Shown here in pieces: positions 21,685 through 34,955 of a stretch of DNA of 64,000 nt. The translations under genes were made by a program, and so were the position numbers. How positions within the stretch are numbered: the stretch's first letter is position 1; each line of letters begins with the position of its first letter. The stretch is taken from assembly GCF_003576645.1 (NCBI RefSeq), contig NC_044922.1:25719341-25783340 (forward strand). Reading direction: 5' to 3'. Origin of the DNA: Ipomoea triloba (Eukaryota; Streptophyta; Magnoliopsida; Solanales; Convolvulaceae). Below the pieces are notes generated by a model. It did no database searches. It saw only the letters and a program-made list of their open reading frames with translations, and was not told the origin of the DNA.

Positions 21685-22269
21685 CCCTTAGTTTTTTTTT
21701 ATATTAAGAGAAAGCTTACACTTTTGATCCTTGAATACATTATTGAGTCATAAATTTAGTTTTTTTTTTTCGTTTTTACAAATTTAGTCATTTAATTATT
21801 AAACGAATTGTGAATTCAATTTTTGACAAATTGAGATGGCAAGCTTGGTTTGTATCTAGAGTTTTATGAGGGTTTATATGTAGTTCAATCTATTCTCTAT
21901 ATTATGTCATAATACCCTAGACACATATTGAGTTTCACATCTCAAATAGGTGAGGGACTAAACCACTCATTTACCAATTATAATCATATTTATTTGTAAA
22001 ATTTGAAAGAGATGGACTAAATTTATATGTCTAGAACAAATGAGGGATCACACTTTTCCTTATATTAATGTGTAGGTTAGAATATTTATTTAAGAAAAAA
22101 TTACAATTTTCTTCTTAAAAAGTTAATTATTTAAAAGTTTGAATATAATAATTATAAAATACAAAGGTTTGATATTTTTTTCCCAACAAACCAAATGACT
22201 AATTTATCTAGACACTTACATTTGCCACCTATTGCATCCGGTGGGGTGTGTTGAATACTCTAATTAGGT
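21685..22269. other. Intergenic, AT-rich, no feature recognised
   Basis: Poly-T runs and unremarkable AT-rich sequence. No coding pattern, tRNA or transposon terminus that I can support. Confidence 0.5.
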
Positions 22270-22920
22270 AGAATTCAATTTTATAATGTCTAGCTAGCTG
22301 CTCATAGCTATCTTGTTTTGTCACTTTTTCAAAATTAGCAATACTTTCTTGAGTTGTGTTTGCTTCCCCTTCCTACTCAAATATGCCACTTCTAAGTCTA
22401 ATAACTTTAGAGCATCCATAATTATAGATTTTAGAAGGTTTTTACATATTTTAAAGTATATATCGAGGAGAGAAAAATAGGAGTTGAGGAAGAGTGTTCA
22501 AGGTCTTTGCAGGATGTGCTTGTTTTTTACAAGAATAGTGGGTCCCACCAAAAATAAATAAAGAAACTCCCTGGTGTGCATGAAGCGCACCAAAAATGCC
22601 TAGCCGGGCACGTGCAATCCACGTGCCGGGCTCGTTATTTTCTTTGATGTTTTTTACCTTTCTTTCTTTCCCTCCTCTCTTCTAATCACCTCAACAAAAA
22701 TTTCTCAAAAACTATGTCTAATGAGAATGCTTATCATTAAAATAAACTCATTTATCCTTAATAATAACCTATATGCCACCTATAATCTTTTCAATGGATT
22801 GTGTTATATACGCTAGCTAAGTATAGTATTCCGTTTGAGGCACATACTCTCTAATCTTTTGACAACTTTTATGCTTCTCATATTGTGCAAATGATCAAGA
22901 AACATCATATCCTTCCACTT
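22270..22920. repeat. Diverged duplicate segment A (partner 25880-26190), split by a MITE
   Basis: Shared ordered blocks include tcttgttttgtcactttttc, gtttgcttcc-ccttcctactcaa, gaggcacatactc, atgcttctc and gatcaagaaa-atcatat. In this copy the blocks are separated by about 340 bp of MITE-like DNA (22396-22738) that is missing from the partner, which fits an insertion after duplication. Confidence 0.65.
22396..22738. mobile_element. Probable hAT-type MITE
   Basis: Begins agcatccataattatag and ends tctaatgagaatgct, roughly inverted copies of each other. The centre has a gggcacgtgcaatccacgtgcc palindrome. Absent from the paralogous segment at 25880-26190. The exact target duplication is not clear. 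Confidence 0.55.
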
Positions 22921-23474
22921 TTGGGAGTTTAATTTTTTATTAAATTGATTTTACATTGATGATGGTGGTGAAAATGAAGAGGGAGAGAGTAGTTGCTTTC
23001 TATGTGTTTGAATGAATCAACAATGAAACAAGTTATCAAATTATTTTTATTTAAATTCCATGTTAGCATTATGGAAGGGTTATATGATGGAAATCTAGAA
23101 AAAAAATGCTAAGCAAACGTAATTTTAAAAGTAAACGTGGTCGATTAGATCTTGTTTTAGAACAAGGGATTAATTGAGCACTTACAAATAATAGATGGGG
23201 CTATTTAACATTTCTGCCGAAAATTTTTTATGTATGTTAACTTTATATTTAATGATCAATTTCATATATGTGTTATATGTATCTAATAATTTATATATGC
23301 TTGGTTTTTTTTTATGAATTACCAACATTTTCTAATCTAATTTAATGATAATAATGACAATAACTTTTAGTACTTCATTATCAATTTAATATATAATAGC
23401 TTGAGTTTTTTAATGAACTAAAGTTAGTCCAAAACATTTGAAATATCGCAACTTTTGAACATAAAATAGTATTA

Positions 23475-23482
23475 ACTTTTAC

Positions 23483-23532
<50 letters not shown>
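23475..23532. repeat. (ATT)n microsatellite
   Basis: About 18 uninterrupted ATT units immediately before tttctccc. Confidence 0.97.
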
Positions 23533-23649
23533 TTCTCCCATTTTCCTTATTGATTTTCTTAACTTCTTTCCAGCGAAACCAAAAAAATCAAGTGGTTTTA
23601 TCTTTGTCACATTGGCTCAAGATCCCGAGTATCATGTCTCATAGGTTTT

Positions 23650-23715
<66 letters not shown>

Positions 23716-24039
23716 NNNNNNNNNNNNNNNNNNNNNNNNNNNNNNNNNNNNNNNNNNNNNNNNNNNNNNNNNNNNNNNNNNNNNNNNNNNNNNNNNNNNN
23801 NNNNNNNNNNNNNNNNNNNNNNNNNNNNNNNNNNNNNNNNNNNNNNNNNNNNNNNNNNNNNNNNNNNNNNNNNNNNNNNNNNNNNNNNNNNNNNNNNNNN
23901 NNNNNNNNNNNNNNNNNNNNNNNNNNNNNNNNNNNNNNNNNNNNNNNNNNNNNNNNNNNNNNNNNNNNNNNNNNNNNNNNNNNNNNNNNNNNNNNNNNNN
24001 NNNNNNNNNNNNNNNNNNNNNNNNNNNNNNNNNNNNNNN

Positions 24040-24088
<49 letters not shown>
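23650..24088. other. Assembly gap of 324 N inside a poly-T tract
   Basis: T-only sequence at 23650-23715, N from 23716 to 24039, T-only again at 24040-24088. The gap is of unknown true size. Open frames reported across it are meaningless poly-Phe/X artefacts. Confidence 0.99.
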
Positions 24089-24089
<1 letters not shown>

Positions 24090-24786
24090 TATTTTTTTTT
24101 TCTATTTTGTTCTATTTGCTTATAATAAGTTATAAGAGTATATTTAATGTAAACAATTTGTCTGTCTTTGTTATTAATTATGAGATGTACAATATAATTT
24201 ATTAATTTATTAATTCTTTAATTTCATGTATTAAATTACTTGTGACAAAAGGTGGAATCGTCCACTCCAAACCTTCCACACCCCGGTTCAACAAGATCAT
24301 GTATTAGATTGCTAATTTTGTTGTTGCTACTTTGGTCCTCCCAAACCTAAGACAATCTAAACCAAGGCCCAAAAAAAAAAAAACAATTAGTGACATACAA
24401 TTTGAGTTCATGCAAATAAATTCATGTTGTATATTATTCTAAAATAATAAATTAAATGATTTGTTTAAGTGAAAAAAATAAAAATAGAAAACAGGCTAGT
24501 AATACGAAATAAAGAACTGAATTCATTCATTTTGGAGACATATTAAGTTTTAATTTTTTTATTTCAACAGAAATTTTTTAATTTTTTTTTGAAACACTAT
24601 GATTTGTTCATATTGCATTACGTCAATACTTGAAATCAATTTCAGGAAGTTTGGTAAAATCTATAATTTGAAGAAATTTGGTGAAATCATTGATTTGAAC
24701 AAATTTGCTTCAAGCCTAGTGCAGAAGTGTCATTGGGCTATGGATTCACATTCTGCAGAATTGCAGAAATATCTAATCAAAGTGTT

Positions 24787-25134
24787 AGAGCATCTTCAAT
24801 AATATGAATTTTTTGTTAATTTTTCACATACATGTAGGAGAGAAGAAAAGAGAGAAGAGAAAAAAAAAAAGAAAAAAAAATAGACACGCAGACCATGACT
24901 CGCCCAATGGGCACGTCCACTGCACGCACCCAGCGCCTCCATCTGCCACAGGCGATTGCTTTGTTTCCTTCTCAGATTGCTTTGTTTCTTCTCTTATCCA
25001 ATGGATCCCACAAAAGTCTTGATTTTGCATGAGAAAAATTCACTAAAAAATTACACCTCCTATTTGTTCAAAAACAACCCACTTGATTTTTTTTCCTCAA
25101 AAATTGTGAAAAAACTCGCTATTGTGGACACTCT
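24787..25134. mobile_element. Probable hAT-type MITE
   Basis: Left end agagcatcttcaataat, right end attgtggacactctt, roughly inverted. It contains a purine-rich run (24837-24883) and a more GC-rich centre with cgcaccc motifs. It resembles the element at 22396-22738 in end sequence. No target duplication could be fixed. Confidence 0.5.
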
Positions 25135-26916
25135 TAATTACTACATTGATGGTGCCCTAACATGGTTTCCAAAGAATTCATCAAGTCAAACATTGACTCC
25201 CGAACCTTAAGGGCCCCACACTAAGACCCGACAAAGTATTTAGGAGAATGTAAATCACGATAACTAAGTGGCTCAGCAGACAAGCCAAATGTCAATGCGT
25301 ACAAGAAAACATTGAGAGAATATTCAAGAGCACACAAAGTATCTTTCTACTCACTTCCCATCAACATTGAGCCAATATTGGATCCAGATTGTGGACTTTT
25401 ATATATATATCTTCTGCAGCTGATGTTATGTACCAAGCAACATCATCAAACTTGTTTTCTGACAATGTTATCGCAAGGAGAATAGCCAAAAGCAAAATAC
25501 AAGAAAAGGCTACATTATATTCCTCCCTATATATCCAAGAAGAAATTAAACATTGGGCATATTCATGCTTTTGTTGACGAAGTACAGATCCAATAATGAA
25601 TGGATCAAGATTGGGAATAAATACATATGTATAATAATAATGATGATAATAACAACAATGTTTACCTTCACTAATATGCTAAACTTTTAATTTAATTGTA
25701 ATACATACTTATTAGAGATGTCAAAGTGGATCGGTAGAACACGAATCGCAAAATATCCGCAACCCACACGAAGCCGACCATTGTGTCTCACCACTAGGCG
25801 GACTTAGTTCTTGCTTCCCATTCCTACATACTCAACTCTAATAACTTTAAACCATACAAAAACATCATTTATCCTTGTTAACTCATCTACCACTAATTTA
25901 GTATTTAGTTTGAAAATGTCTAGCTACTTTAAACTATTGTGTTTTGTCACTTTTTTTCAATTTGGTAACACTTTGTGTGTTTGCTTCTCCTCCTTACTCA
26001 AAGCTAACACATCTAAATTTAACAACTTCAACCCATTTTAATTTTTTCTTTAAAAAAAAAACTATTGGACTTGAGGCACATACTCACTAGCATATCTTGC
26101 TAGTTCCTTAACATCTTCTATGCTTCTCGATCATGTTGTGCAACATGATCAAGAAAGATCATATCGAGTGGCACACTACACTTCCCAACATATTATGCTC
26201 CATTCCCAAATCCTTGCTTTCATTAATAGCATTTTAATATTATGTCTATATCTCGTTTTACTTGTTATTAGCTCATATTGATCTTTGCTTGAGCTCCCAA
26301 CTTGTCATGGATTAAATAGATTCTTGTTTGTTGTCTAGTTCTAGTGCCTCAATTTCTTTTTGTCATAGCATATCATGCCCCATAGCTAATTTCAATTTAG
26401 TTTATACCTAATTTAGTCATTGACTATAGTGTTTTTTTTCGATTTAGTTCTAAACGTCTTTTTGTGCTTAATTGGGTCATGGACTTTGATGATTTTATCT
26501 AATTGAGTCATGTATTAAGATAGCTCGGTAATTTTCACTCTATTAATACCTAATCTAGTCATTGATTATAGCTTGGTAATTTCCCTCTATTAATACCTAA
26601 TTTAGCTATCGATTATAGTTTGGTAATTTCTCATCTATTAAAGCCTAATTTAGTCAATATAGCTTAGAAATTTCCACTCTATTAATGTCGAGTTTAGTCA
26701 TCAATTATCACTCAAAAATAGCTTTTTTGACTGGTCAATCAGCTATTATTGGTCAAATAAACTATTTTTTAGCTGATAAGCCAATAACCAAACACCCCAT
26801 AGTGATTTTATCTAATTTAATAGAAAAAGAAATAAAATTTATATTTGATAGAGAAAAGAATAAAATTTATGTTAATAGAGGAAGAAGTTTTTAAGAAAGG
26901 TCGAGGAAAATTTTTT
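25135..26916. other. Intergenic; includes duplicate segment B (25880-26190)
   Basis: No gene recognised. 25880-26190 is the partner of 22270-22920. 26400-26680 contains five or so imperfect copies of a tagctt/ggtaatttc-tctattaa-gcctaattta unit of about 60 bp. Short frames have no domain. Confidence 0.5.
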
Positions 26917-26988
26917 TATCAAAGCCAGGTTTCGATCCTGGGACCTGTGGGTTATGGGCCCACCACGCTTCCGCTGCGCCACTTTGAT
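26917..26988 (-). tRNA. Initiator tRNA-Met (CAU)
   Basis: A 72-nt gene on the minus strand, 5' A at 26988 and discriminator A at 26917. The acceptor arm ATCAAAG pairs fully with CTTTGAT. Box A reads AGTGGCGCAGCGG and box B GGATCGAAACC. The anticodon CAT complements 26954-26956 within the GGGCCCATAACCC anticodon arm, and the A at position 1 and GGG/CCC anticodon stem are initiator hallmarks. A TTTT terminator follows at 26907-26910 (minus strand). Compared with the usual plant sequence as I remember it (acceptor ATCAGAG/CTCTGAT), one G-C pair is replaced by A-U with both sides changed, so the fold is intact. Confidence 0.95.
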
Positions 26989-28490
26989 TTTGCTTTTTGT
27001 GCCAACTTCAAAAATTTCCAATTTCTCGTAAATCATTTAGAAATGTAACCCGTAATGTAAATAATGCAAATATGGCATATTTTGAACTAGACTAAAGTAT
27101 CTATTAAATAAAATGAGTACTAGTAATGGCATACATTAAGCAACCAATTGTCCATCGGAGTAGACATCGGAAGACAATGCACTTAAGACCGAAGCAGGCA
27201 CCGAAGCACAATGCGTTTTAGACTAAATCAAGAGAACTAAATTGGATATTAAATGTGAATCCTTAGGATGACTTAAACAACACCATTTTCGTGCGGAATT
27301 GTGCTCATTTGATGAATATTATCGTACTATACTCTATCTCAGTAAATATCAAATAATATGTCAATATCCTCGATTGAGATAAAATTCCAACTTGAGACCT
27401 TCCATTTGAAAAGATAACGGTAATACCATCAAACCACAAGATACTTGGCATTAAGAGACATTTGATTGAGCTTTCCACTTTTGCTTTCTTATTTTTTCCC
27501 CATTTTTACTCCTTTCTAATGTTTGGATGCACTATGTTTACTAAAAATCATTCTATTAACTAAATATTTAAATATGGTTATGATTCTAATTCTAATATTT
27601 GAACCAAACATCCCCTTAATGTTCCTAAAACGAATTTTAGATAGTAATGAATGATAAATTATAGATGCTATTGTATAATTGATAAGTCAAATTATTCTTT
27701 TTATTTTTTACATTTAACTATAGCCGGTGTCATTTTGCACCAAGCGTGGAATAATTTATTCCACCTTATAAATTTCCAAAAAAGTTCGAACTTTCCTGAC
27801 GCTCTAAAAGAATTATCTGTAATTACATGTTGACAAAAACTGTCATCACAATTCGCAAATAACACCAAAGAGAAGACAAAATGTGTAAACTTTTTTATAA
27901 ATTGAATACTAAACGTAAAAATATAAATAAACCTGAGAACCATAAATAATATTATTAATGTAATATCAAAAGTAAAATATAATCGTAGTTGTCTCAACAT
28001 ATCAACATACGAGTATATCAGAAATTTTGAAAACAAAAAAAAACAAAAAAAACAAAAACAAAAACAAAAAAAATTATAACTACACGGCCATTAGAAAACT
28101 TTGATACAAAATTAACAAATTAGAAAAACTGCTTTTTTTTTGGAGTAATAATTAATAAACTAGTCATCATCCAAAACAAACAATATATGTAGAAATACAA
28201 TACCTAAACCAATAATACAGCTCCAAGAATTAGTATTTAGCAATCCTTAAGAAAAATACATAGCAAGGTATAACCTGGTCCGATGCCATAAATTGTCCAA
28301 CAAGCTCAAAAAGGTTTAGGCAATATAGAGATTTCACTCTGCTTGATCTGTGAAATATATAACACAGAAGATATCGGGTGGCGGCACACATTCACATCTT
28401 TGGGTGTAAATGATCAATCATCGCCCGCCCAATCTTACCTGTCAAAACACATTTACTAATGAGAAATGCTTGCTTCAGAGAAATATTACT
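26989..28490. other. Intergenic; possible second SINE-like head near 27410-27450 (-)
   Basis: No gene. On the minus strand near 27450-27395, cttgtggtttgatggta and ggtctcaagttgg echo the box A/box B layout of the 2744-2827 element but fit poorly. An A-rich run follows at 28037-28073. The 3' end of the SR-gene transcript probably extends into 28100-28490. Confidence 0.4.
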
Positions 28491-30515
28491 TCAATTATTG
28501 GAACTAATAGTGCCACCACAAGAGGACCTGGATAGACTCCTGCTGCTGCTCCGGCTGCGGCTTCGGCTAGAACTCTGTTTCTTTGGGCTTTCACTGACTT
28601 CTTTCTTACGCTATGGTCAATTGATTCAAAATATAGAGCAGTTTAATACACACAAATGTAAGTCTAATGAAATATTTATTTGGTAGATATGAAAATAGTG
28701 GTTCAGCCATATCCCATGGTGTCAATACATGTTAAAGACGATATGTAACTTACAGGTGGCACTGGGGACCTGGATCTTGATAAAGATCTGCAAAATTTCC
28801 AGGAAAAAAAAAACCAATTTAAGTCCCTACATGATCTGCATTAGAACTTTCACCCAACACCTTTGATTCCACTTCCATGTCAAATTATCAAAATGTTAAA
28901 CAGTGTAAGGGCTGCAGTATATGATATTTATTCACCTATGTAAGTTACCTACTTAAGACTTCTTAGCCAAGATTATAGACGCCCCACACAACACCAATGC
29001 TTGAGATGCCAAAAGAATAAAAGCTATGAGATAATCAGATACATGTTCCTTATTATACTAGCAGCATAGGAACTAATAAAAAATATACTGCTGCAAATAG
29101 ATGGTGATTCCCAATTTCAATTAGCAGTTCCAAATCCAGCTTCATCACCAGAATCCATGTCTTCTTTGTTCATAATCTAGCACCAATGGACATTTGGTGA
29201 TGCTCATTAGAGCATAGAGACATCATTAAAGATTCCAAAGCTGCCATTCAGAGAACATCATACCTCAACAACCAAAAGTGTTGTAGGCAATTGAGCCATA
29301 TCCATTCAAGTTCCTAATACGCAGTCCACAAATTGCTGCAGATAGTCCGATCTAAAAAAACAGTGACTTCATATTTACAAAGAGAAAAATACAATGAGGA
29401 TTTCCTTGAGAAACATATGAGGTTTTCGCACCAGAAACAAAAACAGAACTTTTTGGTTCTCTTACCCTTTTCAGGTCTAGTTCCCCTTTTCCTTTAAGAC
29501 TATTCTCTCATGAAGCACCAAAAAGGAAGTTTCATTCTCCAATTTATGACCACAAGTTAATGCTGATGAAACAGAACATCACATGAAGTAGGGAAGTCTA
29601 GAATCCCACAAGCGTGTGTGTGTATATATATATATATATTATATATACAGTGTGAAGAGTGCTAGATTCATATAGCTGGCAATTGGAAACCAAGTACGAA
29701 AAATCTAAGCAAAACAAAGTACCAAAGTGAAAAAGAGCATTGAGGTTGATATCTACTACATTTCCACATGTCATGCTCAAGTGTATAGAAGCACACTTCA
29801 ATTGTGGAAAATATAAACCAGCAGATGATTGCAGAAAACCTATTCCATCATGGCATGGCTAGTACTTCAAGGTCAAAACGATTTTCCAAAATGTTTATTT
29901 TATGTGCAGTGTTCAAAATGTTTACATTGATCAAGTAAACATAAAGTACACAGCAGAACAGCAGACCACAACACATCCACAAGGCACAATAATAAGTAAT
30001 AACAGTAGGAAAAGACTGCCATATTACATACACTCTGCATAGGATATTATTTACTATGTATATTACAGCAAGTTTCTCAGATTAGAAAGGATTTGTTTGC
30101 AAAGAATTACTGCAACAAAAAAGTACAAACTTTTAGATTTATTTACCAAGAGTATTTTGCAACAAGAAGGTACCCTTGGTAAGTAACAGAAAACAAATTG
30201 TCAAAATTTGCAATTTTTGGATCAAAACTCATCACTGTTGCGGACTTTATATTCAGACCCCTCTAATCCGCCAAAAGATTATAAAAAATGCATATACTAA
30301 TTGGTAGAAAATCTACATAGTTGACAAAAGAAAAAACTCAAGATATACTAAAAAGAATAGAGTCAAGTCAGAATTTAGAAACAAAGAGCATATGAAAAAC
30401 ATCCCAAAAAAAAATCTATTGCATAGTATAAGAATAGTTAAAATGCATATATGAATTCATATGGAAATTTCTGAAACTTTAATCAAGAAATATTGAAGTC
30501 AAATAAAAGGAAAAG

Positions 30516-30575
<60 letters not shown>

Positions 30576-32628
30576 AAACATAGTTACCTTGACATAGAGC
30601 GTGCTTTTGACCTAGGAGGGGATCGTGATGGAGACTTTGAATGAGATCTTGAACGTCGAGAAGATTTGGCTTTAGGAGATTTGCTGCAAGGATGATGAAT
30701 ACTCAATAAACACAAAAAAACTAATTATAGCTAGAACTCAAAAGATCACTGATCGAAAATAAACCCCTATAGAACATTATTTAACCTTCTGCTCCTGCTA
30801 CGACTATAACTTCGGCTTCGATTACGACTACGGCTGCCATTCCTTCCTCCTGAATAAGAAGGACTCCGGCTGCGACTGCGGCTTCGGCTTCTTGAGCGAC
30901 CTGAATCATATTCCTTAACCTACAAGGTGGATAACGTGTATGATTTTAATAGCAAAGTAATACTAGCAGTATATACGTAAAAAAGTTAAGCATGAAAGAT
31001 AGGATGTAACCATACATATATTACTGCACGTCCAAATGCATTCCGAAACTCAGACTCATCAAGTTTTTTTATCTAACACAGGCAGAAGAAATTAGTTCAA
31101 TATACCACGCATCAAATTGAGGTGACTGATTGTGCAGATAAAATGAGAAAGAAAAGCAAAAGGAATAATTGTAACTTACAGCATGCTTCATATCATCATA
31201 GTTGGTGTAGTCCACTATCCCAGACATCCCTTAAAGCAAAACCATAAAGAGCAATTAGCACAAAAAACTAGGTGTGAAAGAACTTAACAATCTTTAAGTT
31301 TGTTGCTGCCGATGTTCGTAGTCATCTTACCACTCCCCTCACGAAAAACTTGGGAGAAACAAACATCCCCAGCCCGACGCATGTGATCCTAGATGGCAAG
31401 CAATCAAGCATGCAATAAGCAGATTCAGTAAATTGGACATCATATAGAGTGACTATGCAGAATCAGTTTATGTACAGGTTTAAAACATCAATAACAACCA
31501 CTTACCTTAAGATCTTGCCATGAAGCAGAACTGGGCAATCCAGTGACTAACACTGAACAAGAAGCAAGAGTGAGATAAAAATAAAAAATAAAAAATAAAA
31601 AAAGCAGAACAATACAATAGAATAAACATTTAGAAATTTTATGCTTCAAAAAAAAAAAAAAAAAAAAACCTCGATAGTCAGAACGCCTTGACACTCCTCC
31701 TCGAGGACCTCGACCACTGCTGTGGCTACTGTGGCGATCATTAGAGAATGAGTGACCACGACCACCATGGGCCAGCTCAACCTGTGCATATTAGAAACAG
31801 TACAACATTAACAACCAACAAGTCAAATTAATTCATAACAACATAATCATAATGCTTGACCAACCCGCAACCGATGCCCATCAAAATCATAGCCATCACG
31901 ACCACGAATAGCATCATCAGCATCATGAGCATCTTTAAACTGTAATTTATGTAAAAGAAGGGGAAGTCATTATGATAAGTTAGAAGACAGGAACAAACAA
32001 ACTAAAAGATTAGCAGTTTCAAATCACCTCAACAAAAGCATAACCAGGAGGTCTTGGAGGAAGTTTCAAATCAATATGTGCAATGGGTCCATACTGCAAT
32101 TAAATCCAATACAGCATGTCAAATTGCCAGGAATTAAAGTCAACCAAAATGATATAGACCTGTAAAAGATCTTTTCAGAATACAAACAAGCATGAAGTTG
32201 ACAGGGTATGAGGGAATCTAGAACAGGAAATCAAGAATCTTTCTCCTGCAAGTAACATCTATTTGTAGGGGGGCCAATGACTAATCAAGTATGAGCAGAA
32301 AATATAGAGGAAATTAATATGAGCAGGATAATGGTAGATGTGAACATTGCCACCAAATACACACATACAAGCACAGTGGTCAATTATTTTAGGAGTACTA
32401 GTGATAACAAACACAAAAAGGACATTGACTCTAAGCATGAGAAGAGGGAAAAAAAACTACTCCATATTAAATTAACTAATATAGTTACTAGGAACAAAAT
32501 TCACATAACTAGGCAAAAGACAGGAATAATGTTTTCAAGAATACCTTGTAAAACAAATCCTCAACTTCTCGCTCACGAATATCTCCAGGAAGATTACCAA
32601 CATAGAGTGTCCTGCTAGAGCGACTCAT
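28491..32628 (-). CDS. SR splicing factor of the SR34/SR30 (SF2/ASF-like) group
   Basis: Twelve coding exons on the minus strand: 32545-32628, 32028-32093, 31865-31939, 31670-31781, 31506-31552, 31331-31388, 31180-31229, 31016-31072, 30786-30919, 30588-30683, 28754-28787, 28491-28604. All have GT-AG borders and phases agree, giving 308 aa. RRM1 is at about 7-82 ([17 protein letters not shown]). A Gly/Ser/Arg linker follows, then a pseudo-RRM at about 113-185 with the diagnostic SWQDLKD heptapeptide (123-129), and an Arg-Ser tail from about 190. Such proteins bind exonic enhancers and guide U1/U2AF during spliceosome assembly in nuclear speckles. The last coding intron is long (1.8 kb) with TA microsatellites, and transcripts of this family are often alternatively spliced. 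A stop codon ends the short last exon at 28491. Length matches the family. Confidence 0.93.
30518..30573. repeat. (AT)n microsatellite in the last long SR intron
   Basis: About 27 uninterrupted AT units ending 15 bp from the donor site of the exon at 30588-30683. A second short run is at 29623-29646 in the same intron. Confidence 0.97.
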
Positions 32629-32634
32629 ATTTAT

Positions 32635-33500
32635 CCTGAAACAAGCAGAACCCAACAACATCAAATAAGATTGTCAACAAGAAACAATATATACGAACAC
32701 ATATATACCCTTTAAAAACAACAAACATCTTATATAATAAACACACATATACAGATAAATGTATCTCAACTCCACCAGTTTAGATGTGTGGAAAATGGGG
32801 GAAAGAATATGGTGGAAGAAAATAAGGTGGAAATTTTCAAATTTTCTTGGACGACAAGAAAAACAAAGGGGAAAGAAAATGATGGGTAACTGGGAGAACA
32901 TTGGTTTTCCAATTCTAAATACACCTTATACAGATAACTTAGATCAACTCCCTTCTCAGTACATGCACCATCGCCACTTCTCCCAACTCTTCCTCTCATT
33001 TTGTTTCCTCACACCCAAACAAAATGTTCTTCTCCAGTTTTTCCTTTCCCTCCTATTTACTCTCCCAACTTGTTTCCCCTAACTTTCAACAATTCAACCC
33101 ATCCATACACAGCCCACAACTTTCTTTTAGCAATCAATCAGCAGAAAAATAAGGCAAAAACATGTCCCAACCAAAAAAAAAAAAAAAAAAAAAAAAAAGG
33201 CTCAAATAATGCATCGATACAAAATTACGCATTGCATAGGGTTACATTTTAATATGCGTTTGTTATACACACATAATTCTCACACCACAGACTTTAATCA
33301 CTGCAGTTTAGCAATTTATGCACATAGAGAGATACAAAAAGCAGATCGAAAAGAAAGAAATCGACGATATACCTTTAGAGACCGATGAAGGAGGAGCAAG
33401 GAGCAAGGAGCAAGAAGCGCAGAGTCACAGACAAAGCGAGAGTCGAAGACTAGGGTTTTAAGGTCTGAAAAGGTAAAAATTGGGAACTCAGAAGGCCGCA
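32635..33500 (-). promoter_or_regulatory. 5' UTR exon and 5' UTR intron of the SR gene
   Basis: The AUG exon is preceded by an acceptor (ttcag|gataaat) at 32635/32636. A plausible donor (ctaaag|gtatat) lies at 33373/33372, giving a 737-bp intron in the 5' UTR (32636-33372). The upstream exon would run from 33373 to somewhere near 33500. The intron holds a poly-A tract (33172-33198 as read on the + strand) and pyrimidine-rich DNA. The transcription start is not determined. Leader introns are common in plant SR genes. Confidence 0.65.
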
Positions 33501-34400
33501 ATGGGTAATCGGTAGCCTGTCCTTGTAGGTAGGAAGCGCGGCTGCCGTCGATGCCTGATCTAACGGTTTAAAATGCGAGAGTCGGAAAATATTATATTGG
33601 ACAAGAATGTCCAAAATCTATACTACTCGCATAATGAGATCAGACTATTTAACCAACAAAAGCAATTTTGGATTATATATATATTCACAAGCATTGCACC
33701 CGTGCATCGCACTTTATAATATTTAAAAGTATTAATATTATGCTAAAATAATAAAACTATATTTACAGACATACAATCATTATTCTAGTAATTTACGTAT
33801 AGGCATACTAAAAAAAAAAGAGCGCGTAGCAATGAAAAATTAATTACGGAATAGTTTAATATGGAGTAATACATTTATGGTCCATTTGTAAACCTGAAAA
33901 ATAATTTTTAAAAATTGACTCATTTTTTAAAAATTATTATAAGTTTCTAGCGTTTGGTTGAACGTAACAAATTATGTTTTTATGCTTGGTTTAAAGTTAC
34001 AAAATTATATTTTCTGTTTGATTGATGTTACTGAAAATGAACATATTATGTGTTTATAGTAATAATAATAATCCTATCATATCCTATCCTATATATAAAA
34101 AAGCTAGATGTTTTTTGACCAAAATTTTTTGCTCCAATTCCCACTCAACACTAGCGATGTCGTTTTAGTACAAACATATTCAGTTCTACGTTGCGTTTAA
34201 GGTTATTTATTTGTAGATTGCTGCTTTCAATGTGAGACTCTTTGATTGGATAATTATTTTGTATTAAACATTGTGTCCATTAGATATCTAAACATCAGGA
34301 TTAATGAAGATACATTTATTGGACAAGCATACAACTTCTTAAATATCCGAACATCTGCATTAGTGATTTTATTCATGAAGATACATTAATAGGACTCTAA
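33501..34400. other. Intergenic between the SR gene and the RPA-like remnant
   Basis: AT-rich with no gene. A gcattgcacccgtgcatcgc motif at 33690-33712 recalls Helitron 3' hairpins, but no CTAG/CTRR end could be paired with it. Confidence 0.4.
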
Positions 34401-34955
34401 ATCATCGCTTATAAAAGGAGTCTAATTTCATATCAGATACACCACTGCAATTATATATCAATGCAAACACACTCACGGCAAAGTTGAGTTCTAGAATGCC
34501 TCTGGCCAGTGAGATATCACCAATGAAAACAACGTGAGCATTGAAGGTCAAATGTATTCGTACTTATGAAGTTCGGGAATGTAGGTTCAGTGAAGTTGTG
34601 AAATGTCGATAATGTGTCTTCCATGATATCGAGGTAACCATCTAACCTCAAAAAATGCAGTGTTATTAATTTCCTCATAGAGGATGTAAGGTAAATTATA
34701 TATGTTCTTTCATTTGTTGTTGTTTTTTTTAATCCTATACTATGTATATATATATATTTTTTACAGACTGTTCTGTTTTTAAATTTTCAGTGGTGAGGAA
34801 ATGAAATGCACGGTCTGGGACAACCATGTAGATAAGGCCAACTCTTGGTACAAAAAAAAATTGCAATGATCATGTCATTATTTTGATGCAATTATGTAGG
34901 GTAAAAATTTGTTTCAATAGTAAGTACACAGTACAAACTGTATGTTTGTTTCTGA

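Noticed and set aside
23550..24205. Two long open frames of 185-191 codons
   Set aside because: They consist of poly-Phe from poly-T plus undefined residues across the N gap.
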